Origin: JANMZO01 sp963763135
GTDB taxonomy: Bacteria > Actinomycetota > Acidimicrobiia > Acidimicrobiales > JANYDT01
NCBI GenBank assembly: GCA_963763135.1
Contig: CAVXNJ010000001.1
Location: 248,001 to 312,000 of the forward strand
Direction: 5' to 3'
Length of the DNA: 64,000 nt
A program made the translations under genes and the position numbers. Numbering within the stretch: the stretch's first letter is position 1; each line of letters begins with the position of its first letter. The notes beneath the pieces are model-generated. The model saw only the letters and a list, made by a program, of their open reading frames with translations. It had not been told where the DNA came from and did no database searches. Of the stretch, positions 34,748 through 44,260 are shown piece after piece.

Positions 34748-34777
34748 ACGGCCGGGGAAACCCGGCCGTTCGCGTTT
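34748..34777 (+). terminator. Rho-independent terminator of pilin gene
   Basis: A 9-bp stem ACGGCCGGG/CCCGGCCGT closed by a GAAA tetraloop, followed by TCGCGTTTT. Confidence 0.8.
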
Positions 34778-34827
34778 TCGACCAGCGGTCACCAAAAATG
34801 CTCCCTCAAGAATCCGGGAGCCCCCCG

Positions 34828-35646
34828 ATGTCAGGCCGTGTAGTCGGTCGACATCATCTACATATGACCTCGTCGCTTCGTACCCTCGCCCGTTGCCAGA
34901 CGAAACCCGGTCACCGTTCGCGTCGAGGTCTCACAACTTCGCTCGCCATGGCAATCGTGCTCGCCTCGACGACGGTTGGGATGGCTGAGGCCGCCACCAA
35001 AGCGACAAAGGCTCCGAAGGCCAAGCCCCCCGTTACCGGGCAGGCTTGCACGCAACTCGGCGCCCACGCCGCGGGAACGTCGCTGGATTGCGTCGCTGTC
35101 GGCACGAAGAAGCAGTGGCAACCCAAAGGGGCCAAGCTCAATCCGTACCGATTGGGCGAAACGTTCGAGTGGACCCAAAGCTCGAACGGCAACAACCCGG
35201 GAGCCTTGGTGAGCACCCGCCGACTCGTCGTGTCGGAGTACCTCGAAGACGCTTCGGAGTGGGTATCGCACTACTCTGACAATCAACCCGACGACATCTT
35301 CGAAGCGGCGAAGGACGTCCAGGTCCGAGGTGTTCGAGCGACGCTCACCCTCGTCTCGGCCACCGATGAAAGTTCTCGCAACCTTGGTTCGCTCACGACA
35401 TTCTGGTTGGGCGACGATCGCGATGCCGGTTGCTGCACGCAAGGCCTGCTTCAGTGGGGCCTACCGCCCGATGAGGCGCTCGATGCCTACACGCGGCTCG
35501 CTGATGGAACCGCCCGCACTGGCGTGATGCTCTTCGCTCGGACAGCCGAAAGGCTCGGCAAGCGCCCGCTTCTGAGACTCGCCTGGCTCGACGTGACGAG
35601 CCGAAAGAACCAGACGGTGTTCTTCGACGTCCTTCCGGCGACCTGA
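34828..35646 (+). CDS. Secreted hypothetical protein
   Basis: A 272-residue exported protein with a long basic N-terminus and a hydrophobic core (LTTSLAMAIVLASTTVGMAEA) ending in an AEA site, then a Lys/Ala/Pro linker (ATKATKAPKAKPP). The mature part has a short Cys-containing motif (GQACTQLGAHAAGTSLDC), then a beta-rich domain (FEWTQSSNGNNPGALVSTRR and TLTLVSATDESS). No known family. Of several in-frame ATGs, this one has GGGAG at the right distance; ATG at 34798 and 34864 are alternatives. Lies after the pilin gene but beyond its terminator. Confidence 0.65.
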   Translation: MSGRVVGRHHLHMTSSLRTLARCQTKPGHRSRRGLTTSLAMAIVLASTTVGMAEAATKATKAPKAKPPVTGQACTQLGAHAAGTSLDCVAVGTKKQWQPKGAKLNPYRLGETFEWTQSSNGNNPGALVSTRRLVVSEYLEDASEWVSHYSDNQPDDIFEAAKDVQVRGVRATLTLVSATDESSRNLGSLTTFWLGDDRDAGCCTQGLLQWGLPPDEALDAYTRLADGTARTGVMLFARTAERLGKRPLLRLAWLDVTSRKNQTVFFDVLPAT

Positions 35647-35653
35647 AACATTC

Positions 35654-35690
35654 GATCGGAACCCTGCCCCCAATCGGAACCCTGCCCCCG
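35654..35690 (+). repeat. Two 18-bp tandem units
   Basis: ATCGGAACCCTGCCCCC is present twice in tandem, after the secreted-protein stop and before the convergent CoA-transferase gene. Confidence 0.7.
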
Positions 35691-35708
35691 ATCGGGTCGT
35701 TGACGCCG

Positions 35709-38156
35709 CTACTCGGCCGGGCGATCGGCGACGATACCGCGCTGCATCAGATCATCGATCGTTGCCTCGTCGAGTCCGGCCCACAGTGTCAGAACCTCGC
35801 GATTGTGTTCACCGAGGCACGGTGCGGCCGAAGTCATTCCGGATGGTGTCAAGGAGAGGCGAGCGGCGCAGGTCGGTCCCCACGACTGGGTTCCTGCTTC
35901 GCGGTGCGTCAGGTCAACGTAGTACCCACGGTCGTGCAGATGCTGATCGTTCATCATCATCGCGGCATCAGCGACTGGTGCTGCAGCAATGCCGAACCCT
36001 TGCATCGAGATAGCCGAATCGGTTGCAGTGCGGGCGACCGTGAAGGAATTGATCAGAGCGTCGATCTCATCGTGGCGCGCACGTCGGGTTTCCTCGCTCC
36101 AGCCACTCCACTCCGGAGGCGCATCAATAAGCGCACATAGGTTGTGCCACATATCCTCATCGGAAACGGACAGCGCCAGCCAACTGTCGTCGCCGGCCGA
36201 GCGGTACACACCCTGCGGGGCCAGACGTTCGTGGCGATTTCCGAGAATGGCGGGCTCAGCGTCTCGTAGCTGCGTCTCGATCAGCCGGTCCGAAATCATG
36301 GAGACCGCGGTTTCGAACTGGGGAATCTCGACGGTGCGACCTCGGGGCGCGGGTGCAGCCGGACGCTCCCACAGCGCCGCGAGAACCGCGAATGCCGCAT
36401 GAATCCCGGCCACCGGATCGGGCCATGCGATCCCGCACTTCCACGGGCCGGTGTCGGAATAGCCCATGAGAGCTGAGAGTCCGGCGTGCGAGTCGATAAC
36501 CGGACCGTAGGCCGAGTAGTCCTTGGCCGGTCCGGTGCGGCCGTAGCCGGGCATCGTCACGTAAACGAGATCAGGGTTGAGGGCTTTCAGTTGCTCTTCG
36601 GAAAACCCGAGGTTGGGCATGACCCGCGGGCTGTAGTTCTCGATGAGCACATCAGCGCTGGCAATCAAGCCACGCAGTACGTCCTGACCCTCCGCCGTGT
36701 TGATGTCGAGGCCCACCGAGCGCTTCGTGAGCGCAAACTTGTTGATGAAGCCGTGACGGTTCCAGGGATGGGGAAACTGATCGTCGTCGGGAAAGAAGTG
36801 ACTGACTTGAACGTAGGACTCGGGCATGATCCCGGGGGTGCGGGCCCATGGCGCTTCGACCATCACGACGTCAGCACCCAGTTCGCTGAGCACCCGAGCC
36901 GCCAGCGGTCCGGCCCACACTCGCGTGAGGTCCAGCACCCGTAGACCCGCAAGCGGAAGGTCGGCCGTTCGATTCGCCGCGTCGGGAGAAGTTGCACCGA
37001 CGGCGGGTTCGTGCCGTTCGGGTGGCGCCATCGTTGGGTCACCCGGCACCGCGGCCGTGCCGGACCACGGCATTGCTTCGATGCGAAACGGAGCGCCGGG
37101 CATGCGCACGGACTGACCATCGATGGTCGCCGTCTGCCACCACTCCCGAGCCTCGAGGTGAGGATCGGCAAGCACCTGCTTCATGCCGAGAACCGGACCA
37201 GCCGCTATGCGCGCAGATTGAAAAAGCTCAACGGTTTCGTGAACGGGCTGCTCGCCCAGCCACTCGTTGAACGCCGGTTCGAAAAGTGCGGCGTTGACCA
37301 TGAGATCGGTGACGGAGTTGATGTCGGGATGCTCGAGCAGGCGGTCAAGTCCGGTGATCGCCAACAGCATCTCAGCGTGAGCGGCCGTCGACACGGTGAG
37401 GGCCATGAACCCGTCGGCGGCCTTGTACATGCCGATCGGGCTACCCGGCCCTGCGTACCGGTTACCGAGGCGTTTCAGAACGTTTCGGGCGTGCGTGTAG
37501 CGAACGTCGGTGAACTGGTGAAGCGATGCCAACGATTCGTGGTGCGTGACTTCAACCGTTTGCCCGGTGTCGGTGATTCCCCGATCGCGGGCGTGAAGCG
37601 CCGCCATTACGCCGATTGCGCCGTAGACGCCGGCAGCTAGAGCCGCTTGGCCGCTCGGTCCCTTGATCGGTTCACGTTCGGGCATCCCCGACAGGTAGAG
37701 GTGACCCCCGAGGGCCTGATCGAGAATGTCGGCCCCGATCCACGCCGAATACGCGCCGGTCGTACCGAACGGCGAGAGCCGAACCCGGACGGCATGCGGC
37801 GACACGTTTGCCTCGATGCGCTGATCGCCCCCGAACGTCTCCGTCAGCGGAGTGCTGTCGCTCGATTCGATCACGACGTCTGCGCGTGCCAGCCAGCTAT
37901 CGATCAGCGGTGCTGTGTTGGGAAGCGTGGTCCGCGACGTCGCAAAGGCCGCCCATGCGGCTGGATTCCTGCGAAGGGGTGCCCCGGTCTCAGGTTCGAT
38001 GCACACGACCGTGGCCCCAAGGTCTCCGAGCAACTTCGCGCAGTATGCACCCGCCGTGGACCCCGCCAATTCAACGACGACCAGATCTTTCAACGACCGC
38101 GGCCGGTCGCTTCCATCGTGCCAGCGACGCGCTTGTGAGGAATGGTGCGTGGACAT
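35709..38156 (-). CDS. Class III CoA-transferase, two fused CaiB/BaiF domains
   Basis: An 815-residue protein with two successive family III CoA-transferase domains. The first begins LKDLVVVELAGSTAGAYCAK (about residues 20-400), the second LAGLRVLDLTRVWAGPLAAR (about 420-815) with LIENYSPRVMPNLG and YSAYGPVIDSHAGL. Single-domain enzymes of this family are about 400 residues and act as dimers, so the fusion is a covalent dimer. It moves CoA between carboxylic acids. Starts eight bases after a 2OG-Fe(II) oxygenase gene, so both form an operon. The substrate is unknown. Confidence 0.87.
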   Translation of the reverse strand: MSTHHSSQARRWHDGSDRPRSLKDLVVVELAGSTAGAYCAKLLGDLGATVVCIEPETGAPLRRNPAAWAAFATSRTTLPNTAPLIDSWLARADVVIESSDSTPLTETFGGDQRIEANVSPHAVRVRLSPFGTTGAYSAWIGADILDQALGGHLYLSGMPEREPIKGPSGQAALAAGVYGAIGVMAALHARDRGITDTGQTVEVTHHESLASLHQFTDVRYTHARNVLKRLGNRYAGPGSPIGMYKAADGFMALTVSTAAHAEMLLAITGLDRLLEHPDINSVTDLMVNAALFEPAFNEWLGEQPVHETVELFQSARIAAGPVLGMKQVLADPHLEAREWWQTATIDGQSVRMPGAPFRIEAMPWSGTAAVPGDPTMAPPERHEPAVGATSPDAANRTADLPLAGLRVLDLTRVWAGPLAARVLSELGADVVMVEAPWARTPGIMPESYVQVSHFFPDDDQFPHPWNRHGFINKFALTKRSVGLDINTAEGQDVLRGLIASADVLIENYSPRVMPNLGFSEEQLKALNPDLVYVTMPGYGRTGPAKDYSAYGPVIDSHAGLSALMGYSDTGPWKCGIAWPDPVAGIHAAFAVLAALWERPAAPAPRGRTVEIPQFETAVSMISDRLIETQLRDAEPAILGNRHERLAPQGVYRSAGDDSWLALSVSDEDMWHNLCALIDAPPEWSGWSEETRRARHDEIDALINSFTVARTATDSAISMQGFGIAAAPVADAAMMMNDQHLHDRGYYVDLTHREAGTQSWGPTCAARLSLTPSGMTSAAPCLGEHNREVLTLWAGLDEATIDDLMQRGIVADRPAE

Positions 38157-38164
38157 AGTTCTGC

Positions 38165-39280
38165 TTACTCGCTCGGGGCGGCTTGTGGGATGACAACGTC
38201 GCGATGATGCGCTCGGACGTTCTCCGGATAACTGCGGACGTAGTAATTCCAAAGCTGCTGTCCGTAGATCCCGGCTCCGCTACTGACCGTGCCCTGCTTA
38301 CCCGACAACAATTCGTCACGCTTCGCCATGAAACCGGCTGTTCGGTGCCGCTCACTCGCGTCGACCGCATCGATGAACATCCGGTCCAACGGGAGTCGAT
38401 CGAGTGGGGTGCTCAGGTCGGGACCGTGAAAGTACGCGGTGGAGTAGCGCTCAGCATTGGTGATCACCCGGTGCGTTGCGGCGACGAAGTAGTTACCGGT
38501 GATCTCCTGCAACATCTCACCCATGTTGACCACGATCGCGTCGGGCCGTGGTTCCACGTCTATCCAGACACCGTTCGGAGCGAGGGCCTGCAACCCGGAC
38601 ACGCCATGCTGAAGCAGCAGGGTGAGGAACCCGGCATCGTTATGTTCGTTGACTCCGGCCTGGCCTTCTGGGGTGGCCGGATAGCGAATCAGCTTGGCCA
38701 GCGAATGTGGGCGTTCGCCGAACAACTCGACGAACGTCGTCGGGGCCAGCCCCAATCCGACCGCAAAAACCTCCATCAGTTCGATCGCCAACGCATTCAT
38801 CGAACGGAAGAATTCGTTGACCAATCCGCGGAAGCCGGGGACGACTTCTTCAGGCAACCACTGGTTCGGTCCGTACAGCCGCAGATACGGCGGAACCGCA
38901 TCGAGCGGTGCCGGAGGATACTCAGTGCTCACATCGAGTTGCTCCCGGATGTCGGGCCGATTGTTGGTGAGTTCCGCACCTTCCCGCTCCCAGCCGCGGA
39001 AGTATGGGGACTTATGTTTGTCGATCGACGATTTCACTGATTCGTCGAGAGCGAAGAACGCTTTTAGCTGTTCGAAATACGGCGCCAGAAACTCCTCCGA
39101 TACGCCGTGACCCACCAGGTAGAAGAAGCCGACGTCATGGCAGACATTGCGTACCTCAACAGCGAAGGCTTCCCGCTCCGCATCAGAACCTCGCCGCCAC
39201 CGTTGCAGGTCAACGACCGGGAGGGTGGGTGCGGATGTCGGCGCACTATCGTGGGCGATCGAAGCCGGTGACGTTGACAT
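38165..39280 (-). CDS. Isopenicillin-N-synthase-like 2OG-Fe(II) oxygenase
   Basis: A 371-residue non-heme iron oxygenase. The N-terminal DIOX_N part is LPVVDLQRWRRGSDAEREAF with VGFFYLVGHGVSEEFL. The iron triad is in GVNEHNDAGFLTLLLQHG (HxD) and ATHRVITNAERYSTAYF, in which RYS is the 2-oxoglutarate-binding RxS. Members oxidise, desaturate or ring-expand small acids. The start is assigned to the ATG seven bases after a TAGGTT box (leaderless type); a TTG nine bases earlier overlaps that box. First gene of an operon with the fused CoA-transferase. Confidence 0.87.
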   Translation of the reverse strand: MSTSPASIAHDSAPTSAPTLPVVDLQRWRRGSDAEREAFAVEVRNVCHDVGFFYLVGHGVSEEFLAPYFEQLKAFFALDESVKSSIDKHKSPYFRGWEREGAELTNNRPDIREQLDVSTEYPPAPLDAVPPYLRLYGPNQWLPEEVVPGFRGLVNEFFRSMNALAIELMEVFAVGLGLAPTTFVELFGERPHSLAKLIRYPATPEGQAGVNEHNDAGFLTLLLQHGVSGLQALAPNGVWIDVEPRPDAIVVNMGEMLQEITGNYFVAATHRVITNAERYSTAYFHGPDLSTPLDRLPLDRMFIDAVDASERHRTAGFMAKRDELLSGKQGTVSSGAGIYGQQLWNYYVRSYPENVRAHHRDVVIPQAAPSE

Positions 39281-39287
39281 GGCCGTC

Positions 39288-39293
39288 AACCTA
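39288..39293 (-). promoter_or_regulatory. -10 box, leaderless type
   Basis: TAGGTT, seven bases before the oxygenase ATG; TTGCGC 16 nt upstream is a weak -35. Confidence 0.5.
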
Positions 39294-39340
39294 CCGCGAT
39301 GACGGCGTTGCGCAACAGCCCGGACCGGGTACGTCTCGTT

Positions 39341-41245
39341 TCACAGTTTCGATGCGACCACGTAGCCGTCGCGGATCGCATCCTCGACCAGGCGCGGTGT
39401 GCGCGCATCACCCACGGCGTGAACCGCGATAGCGGTGGCCCGTAGTGGACGGACCAGGTCGTCGACGGCGGAATGGCTCATCGCCTGCACAATCACGGAT
39501 GCCTCCAGGGTCAACGGTGTTCCGTCGTAAACGCGGGCCAGGGAGACCTGGTCACGGCCCACGCTCACCAAGCGATGCCCTTCGACCAACTTAACGCCGA
39601 GCTCACGGATGCGAGTCATAGCCAGTGGTCCGACCTTCGACGAGTCCAACATGTACGCCGGGCTCGGGGTCAGCGAAACGAGCGTGACGGTGCGGCCCGA
39701 GGACGCCAACCACTCCGCGGTTCCGATTCCCTTGCGGGTCCCGTCGCTGTCGAGCACCACAATCGGCCCATCCGGTATCGGAACACCGTCGAGCACGTCG
39801 ACTGCGCTGTAGGCAGATTCGATGGGGCGGGGACGTGAACCTGTAGCCACAACGACTGAACCGGGTTGCAGGGACAACACCAGATCGGTCGTGGCCATGG
39901 TGTTCAGTCGGACCTCCACACCCAACCGAGCCAATTCGGAAAGGCGCCATTCGATCAGCTCGGCAAACGCACTCTGGTGGGGAAGTTTGGCGATCAACGA
40001 GACCTGACCGCCGGCGGAGCCGCTCGCTTCCAGCACGACCACATCGTGGCCCCGTTCGGCCGCAACGCGGGCGGCTTCCAGCCCGGCCGCACCGGCTCCG
40101 ACGACCACCACCCGATGCGGGGCAACCGTGGGTCGAAGTTCTCCGAGGTTCTCCAGGCCTGCCGTCGGGTTCTGCACACAGGCCACGGGATACTTCCGAA
40201 GGCGTCGGGCGATGCACAGGTTGTAGCCGATGCACGAACGAACCTGTTCACCTCGACCGGCGCGGGATTTGCGCAGGATCGCAGGATCAGCCAACAGCGC
40301 GCGAGTCATACCCACCAGATCACAGGCGCCACTCGACAGCGCTCGTTCGGCCGTGACGGCGTCGCGGATCCGTCCTTCGGCAATCACTGCGGTCACGTTC
40401 GTGCTCCTGCGAACCGCCGCGGCCGGGCCGATGCCAACCCCGACGGCAACCTCCATGGGTGGGATCGTGAGATGCAGACTTTCGTAATTCCCGTTTCCGA
40501 CCCCGATGTAGTCGATGTCGCACTCCGAGACCAGGTGGTCGACAGCTTCGACGTACTCCTGCATTGCGGCGGTGACCGTCACGCCCAGAATGGCGTTTGG
40601 ACCTATCGCTTCGCGTATTGCCCGCAGCACGGTGACGGCCAACCGACAACGGTTGGCCAGTGGTCCTCCGAAGTCGTCGGTACGTTGGTTCCGCTTCGGA
40701 TCCATGAACTGATCGACCAACGTATCGTACGCGAACATACATTCGACTCCGTCGACACCCGCCTGCATAACCGTCGCTGCGGCCTTCGTGTAGGCATCCA
40801 CCAGAGCGGCCATGTCCACTTCATCGATCGGACGGACCACATCACTCCAGCCCGGCCCCGCCATGGCCGATGGACCCCATCGTTCCGAGGACGGCTGGTG
40901 CGGATCGGCGTTGGCACCCATGTGGTAGAGCTGGCTGATGAACACCGTGCCGTGACGGTGCACGGCGGCCGTCACCCGTTGGAGCCCGTCAACGAAGTCC
41001 GGATGCTCGAAGCGGTAGTTCTGCGGAGTCACTCCCCCGTTGTCCATGACCGGGATCGGTTCCATCACAATCATCCCGACCCCGTCGGCCGCCCGAGCCT
41101 CGTAGTACCCGAGTGCCCGCTCCCCAGGAACGCCGTCGGCGCTCAGGCTCACCGTGTGGGCGGTGAACACGGCTCTCGACGGCAACGTCTTCCCGCGCAA
41201 CACAAACGGTGAAAACAACAGGGGGAACGAGTCAGGTTCGCTCAT
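39341..41245 (-). CDS. NADH:flavin oxidoreductase/Old Yellow Enzyme with Fe-S region
   Basis: A 634-residue enzyme of the 2,4-dienoyl-CoA reductase/trimethylamine dehydrogenase type: FMN TIM barrel (FSPFVLRGKTLPSRAVFTAH to residue about 330), a 4Fe-4S segment, then an FAD/NAD(P)-binding half (VVVVGAGAAGLEAARVAAERG). The Fe-S segment reads CIGYNLCIARR with a later Cys at 356. The residues at 338, 344 and 356 are Cys but 341 is Tyr where relatives have Cys. The cluster may be absent or altered. It reduces or demethylates an unknown substrate. A TACCGT box five bases before the ATG supports the start. Confidence 0.85.
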   Translation of the reverse strand: MSEPDSFPLLFSPFVLRGKTLPSRAVFTAHTVSLSADGVPGERALGYYEARAADGVGMIVMEPIPVMDNGGVTPQNYRFEHPDFVDGLQRVTAAVHRHGTVFISQLYHMGANADPHQPSSERWGPSAMAGPGWSDVVRPIDEVDMAALVDAYTKAAATVMQAGVDGVECMFAYDTLVDQFMDPKRNQRTDDFGGPLANRCRLAVTVLRAIREAIGPNAILGVTVTAAMQEYVEAVDHLVSECDIDYIGVGNGNYESLHLTIPPMEVAVGVGIGPAAAVRRSTNVTAVIAEGRIRDAVTAERALSSGACDLVGMTRALLADPAILRKSRAGRGEQVRSCIGYNLCIARRLRKYPVACVQNPTAGLENLGELRPTVAPHRVVVVGAGAAGLEAARVAAERGHDVVVLEASGSAGGQVSLIAKLPHQSAFAELIEWRLSELARLGVEVRLNTMATTDLVLSLQPGSVVVATGSRPRPIESAYSAVDVLDGVPIPDGPIVVLDSDGTRKGIGTAEWLASSGRTVTLVSLTPSPAYMLDSSKVGPLAMTRIRELGVKLVEGHRLVSVGRDQVSLARVYDGTPLTLEASVIVQAMSHSAVDDLVRPLRATAIAVHAVGDARTPRLVEDAIRDGYVVASKL

Positions 41246-41250
41246 GCCCA

Positions 41251-41256
41251 ACGGTA
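41251..41256 (-). promoter_or_regulatory. -10 box, leaderless type
   Basis: TACCGT, five bases before the Old Yellow Enzyme ATG. Confidence 0.4.
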
Positions 41257-41341
41257 GCTTCCCCCCGGGTGGCAGACAGGTTGGACGCGGATCGCCACAG
41301 AACGGGGTGGCTCCTCGCCTGCACACGGTCCAGGAAGCGTG

Positions 41342-44200
41342 TCAGCGTGTCATGAGTCGAAGGACGAACTTCTTCAACTCGACCGTCCACAGCACGACAC
41401 TGGCCAGGCCGACGCACACGAGCCAGTCGGCCGCACTGAGCGGGACGGTGTCGAACGCGTCGTTGAGGAACGACAGATGCACGACAGCCACTTGGAGCAC
41501 GACGGAGACGGCGATGGAACCCCAGAGCAAACGGTTCGTGAAGAGCTTATGGAACGCGCTGATCCGGTCGGAACGCGCATTGAACGCATTGAACAACTGG
41601 CAGAGCACAATCGTTGTGAACGCCATCGTCCGAGCCTGAACGATGTTTCCTGATCCACCCAACGGCCCACCCGGCAGCCTCAGATCGAGCGCGGCCAACG
41701 ACACCGCCGCCATCACCAGGCCGACCCAGACGATTCCAAACCACATACGGCCATCGATGATGCGATCGGTGAGCTTTCGGGGAGGTCGGTCCATCACCCC
41801 GTCGGGAGCGGGATCGAAACCCATCGCCAGGGCCGGGGCAGTATCGGTCAGGAGGTTGATCCATAGGATCTGCGTCGCCAGCAGCGGCATTGCCACCACG
41901 GCGGTCGCCGCCTTGAGCCCGAGCGGGCCGGCCAACACCACACCGAAGAACGTCGTGAACACTTCGCCGATATTCGACGAGAGCATGAAGCGGAGGAACT
42001 TCCGAATGTTGGCGAAGATTGCCCGACCCTCGCGAATGGCAACGATGATCGTGGCGAAGTTGTCGTCGGCAAGGATCAGATCCGCAGCTTCTTTCGTGAC
42101 TTCCGTCCCGGAGATTCCCATCGCCACACCGATATGGGCCGACTTCAGAGCGGGGGCGTCGTTGACGCCATCGCCGGTCATCGCCACGATGTTTCCATCG
42201 GTCTTCAACGCATTGACGATCCGCAGCTTGTGCTCCGGGGTGACCCGTGCGTAGACCGAGACGTTTCGAGCGGCGGCCTGCAGTTCATCATCGCTCGCCG
42301 CTTCGATATCGGGGCCGCTCATAACGCGGAGTTGCGCGTCGCCGATGCCCAACTCCTGAGCGATTCGCGATGCCGTGCGCGGATGATCGCCGGTGATCAT
42401 GATGACCCGGAGGCCGGCGTGGTGCGCTTCGGCTATCGCGATTTTGGCCTCGGACCGGGGCGGGTCCAGAATCCCGACCAGACCGAGCAACACCAAGTCT
42501 GTCTCCGAGGTCTCGCCAGCCCGATTGGCTTCTTCGCGGTCGTCGTGTTGCAGTGGCCGATACGCGACAGCCATCGTCCGCAGGGCCTGATCGGCGAGTC
42601 GGTCGACGTTCGCCAAGACTTCAGAGCGTCGACGATCGGTAAGTTCGCCTACCTTTCCGTTGACGCGCTCTTTCGTGCACCGTTCGACCAATTCACCCGG
42701 TGCTCCCTTCGTTACGACTGAGATCTGGCCGTCGCGATCCGCGTCGGCCTCCAGCGTCGACATCAGCTTTCGCTCGGACGTGAACGGAATCTCACCGACT
42801 CTCGTGAACCTGCGGGTGCGCGTCTCGGTGATACCAAGCTTTCGCTCCCCCACAAGAAACGCCGCTTCGGTCGGATCCCCCTGGATCGTCCAGCGGCCCG
42901 CATCTTCATGGAGTGACGCATTGTTCGCCAGGCTTCCCGCTCGCAGCACCCGGCTGACCTCGTCGAGCAGAATCGAGTCATCGACTGGTTGACCGTCGAC
43001 TGGTTCACCGTCGACTGGTTCACCGTCGAGCGGTTCACCGTCGATCTTCATTTCGCCTGACGGTTCGTATCCCGATCCGGTTATCGTGACCTCACCCGAA
43101 CCGGTCACCACGCGCACGATGGTCATCTCGTTCTTCGTCAACGTTCCGGTCTTGTCTGTGCAGACGACGGATGCCGACCCGAGGGTCTCCACGGAAGACA
43201 GCTTCTTCACGATCGCGTTCTCAGTTGCCATGTGCTGTACGCCTTTGGCCAGAACGACCGACAACACCGCCGGAAGTCCTTCCGGCACGGCGGCTGCGGC
43301 CAGCGACACACCGATGAGGAGAACGTCGACAAGATCACTCGCCTTGTTGATGTCAGTGGTGAGGAGCGTCGTGGCCATGATCACGACCGCAATGACGATG
43401 ATCGCAACGCCGAGCATCCGACCAATCCGGTCGACTTCGCGTTGCAGCGGCGTTGGCTCCACTTTGGTGTCACCGAGAAGAGTGGCTATCCGGCCGAGCT
43501 CCGTTCGCATCCCGGTGCTGGTCACGACCGCCTTCCCCCGACCCCTCGTGACCGCCGTTCCGTTGAAGATCATGTTCGTCCGCTCGGCCAGTTCGGTCGC
43601 GGAAGACAACGTGGCCGCATCCTTCAGCACGGATTCGCTCTCTCCGGTGAGTGACGCTTCGGCGACGTTGAGCGAGGCGGTGTCGATCAGGCGCGCATCA
43701 GCGGTGACCGCGTCGCCTTCGGAAAGAACGACGATGTCGCCGGGCACCAGTTCCGTCGACGGTACGCGGTCCTCGCGCCCGTCTCGAATGACACTCGAGG
43801 TCGCGGCCGCCATCTGTTGGAGTGCAGCCACCGCCCGCTCGGCGCGAGCCTCCTGAACGAACCCGAGAACCGCGTTGACGATCACGATCGAAAGGATCAC
43901 GATGACTTCGAACGGTGTCCCTTCCCGACCTTCGAGCAGCCACGCGACGAACGACACCACCACCGCACCGAGGAGCAGGTAGATCAGCGGGTCATTGAAC
44001 TGCCCCAGCAACTTTCGCCACGAAGCGACAGGCGCCTGGGCGTCGAGCTGGTTGGCTCCGAAGCTCGCCCTTCGCTTCGCAACTTCGACCTCGGTGAGCC
44101 CCGCCGCGGCGTCGGTCCGAAGGCTCTGCGCCACGTCGGTTGCATCGCGGAGCCAGGGGTCAGCGATTTCGTTGCCGAACTCGCCAACTGAAGTAGCCAT
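41342..44200 (-). CDS. P2-type calcium/cation-transporting ATPase
   Basis: A 952-residue P-type ATPase. The N-terminal cation-ATPase segment is followed by M1-M2, the actuator motif SLTGESESV, the M4 motif VPEGLPAVL, the phosphorylation site VCTDKTGTLTKNEMT (Asp near residue 347), the hinge MTGDGVNDAPALKSAHIG and a C-terminal six-helix bundle. This pattern is typical of P2 (SERCA/PMCA-like) pumps. In the nucleotide-binding domain is a tandem DGEPV repeat encoded by four 15-bp units, not normal for the family. A TAGATT box six bases before the ATG indicates a leaderless start. Monocistronic. Confidence 0.92.
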   Translation of the reverse strand: MATSVGEFGNEIADPWLRDATDVAQSLRTDAAAGLTEVEVAKRRASFGANQLDAQAPVASWRKLLGQFNDPLIYLLLGAVVVSFVAWLLEGREGTPFEVIVILSIVIVNAVLGFVQEARAERAVAALQQMAAATSSVIRDGREDRVPSTELVPGDIVVLSEGDAVTADARLIDTASLNVAEASLTGESESVLKDAATLSSATELAERTNMIFNGTAVTRGRGKAVVTSTGMRTELGRIATLLGDTKVEPTPLQREVDRIGRMLGVAIIVIAVVIMATTLLTTDINKASDLVDVLLIGVSLAAAAVPEGLPAVLSVVLAKGVQHMATENAIVKKLSSVETLGSASVVCTDKTGTLTKNEMTIVRVVTGSGEVTITGSGYEPSGEMKIDGEPLDGEPVDGEPVDGQPVDDSILLDEVSRVLRAGSLANNASLHEDAGRWTIQGDPTEAAFLVGERKLGITETRTRRFTRVGEIPFTSERKLMSTLEADADRDGQISVVTKGAPGELVERCTKERVNGKVGELTDRRRSEVLANVDRLADQALRTMAVAYRPLQHDDREEANRAGETSETDLVLLGLVGILDPPRSEAKIAIAEAHHAGLRVIMITGDHPRTASRIAQELGIGDAQLRVMSGPDIEAASDDELQAAARNVSVYARVTPEHKLRIVNALKTDGNIVAMTGDGVNDAPALKSAHIGVAMGISGTEVTKEAADLILADDNFATIIVAIREGRAIFANIRKFLRFMLSSNIGEVFTTFFGVVLAGPLGLKAATAVVAMPLLATQILWINLLTDTAPALAMGFDPAPDGVMDRPPRKLTDRIIDGRMWFGIVWVGLVMAAVSLAALDLRLPGGPLGGSGNIVQARTMAFTTIVLCQLFNAFNARSDRISAFHKLFTNRLLWGSIAVSVVLQVAVVHLSFLNDAFDTVPLSAADWLVCVGLASVVLWTVELKKFVLRLMTR
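42983..43042 (-). repeat. 15-bp coding minisatellite in ATPase gene
   Basis: Four in-frame tandem units (plus-strand core GACTGGTTCACCGTC) encode DGEPL/DGEPV/DGQPV in the nucleotide-binding domain. Units differ by one or two bases. Confidence 0.85.
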
Positions 44201-44206
44201 ACAAGC

Positions 44207-44212
44207 AATCTA
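44207..44212 (-). promoter_or_regulatory. -10 box, leaderless type
   Basis: TAGATT, six bases before the ATPase ATG. Confidence 0.45.
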
Positions 44213-44260
44213 CCCACCACCGGGTCGGCGAAACCCCCGAACCGGCGCGTTATCGGTGAG

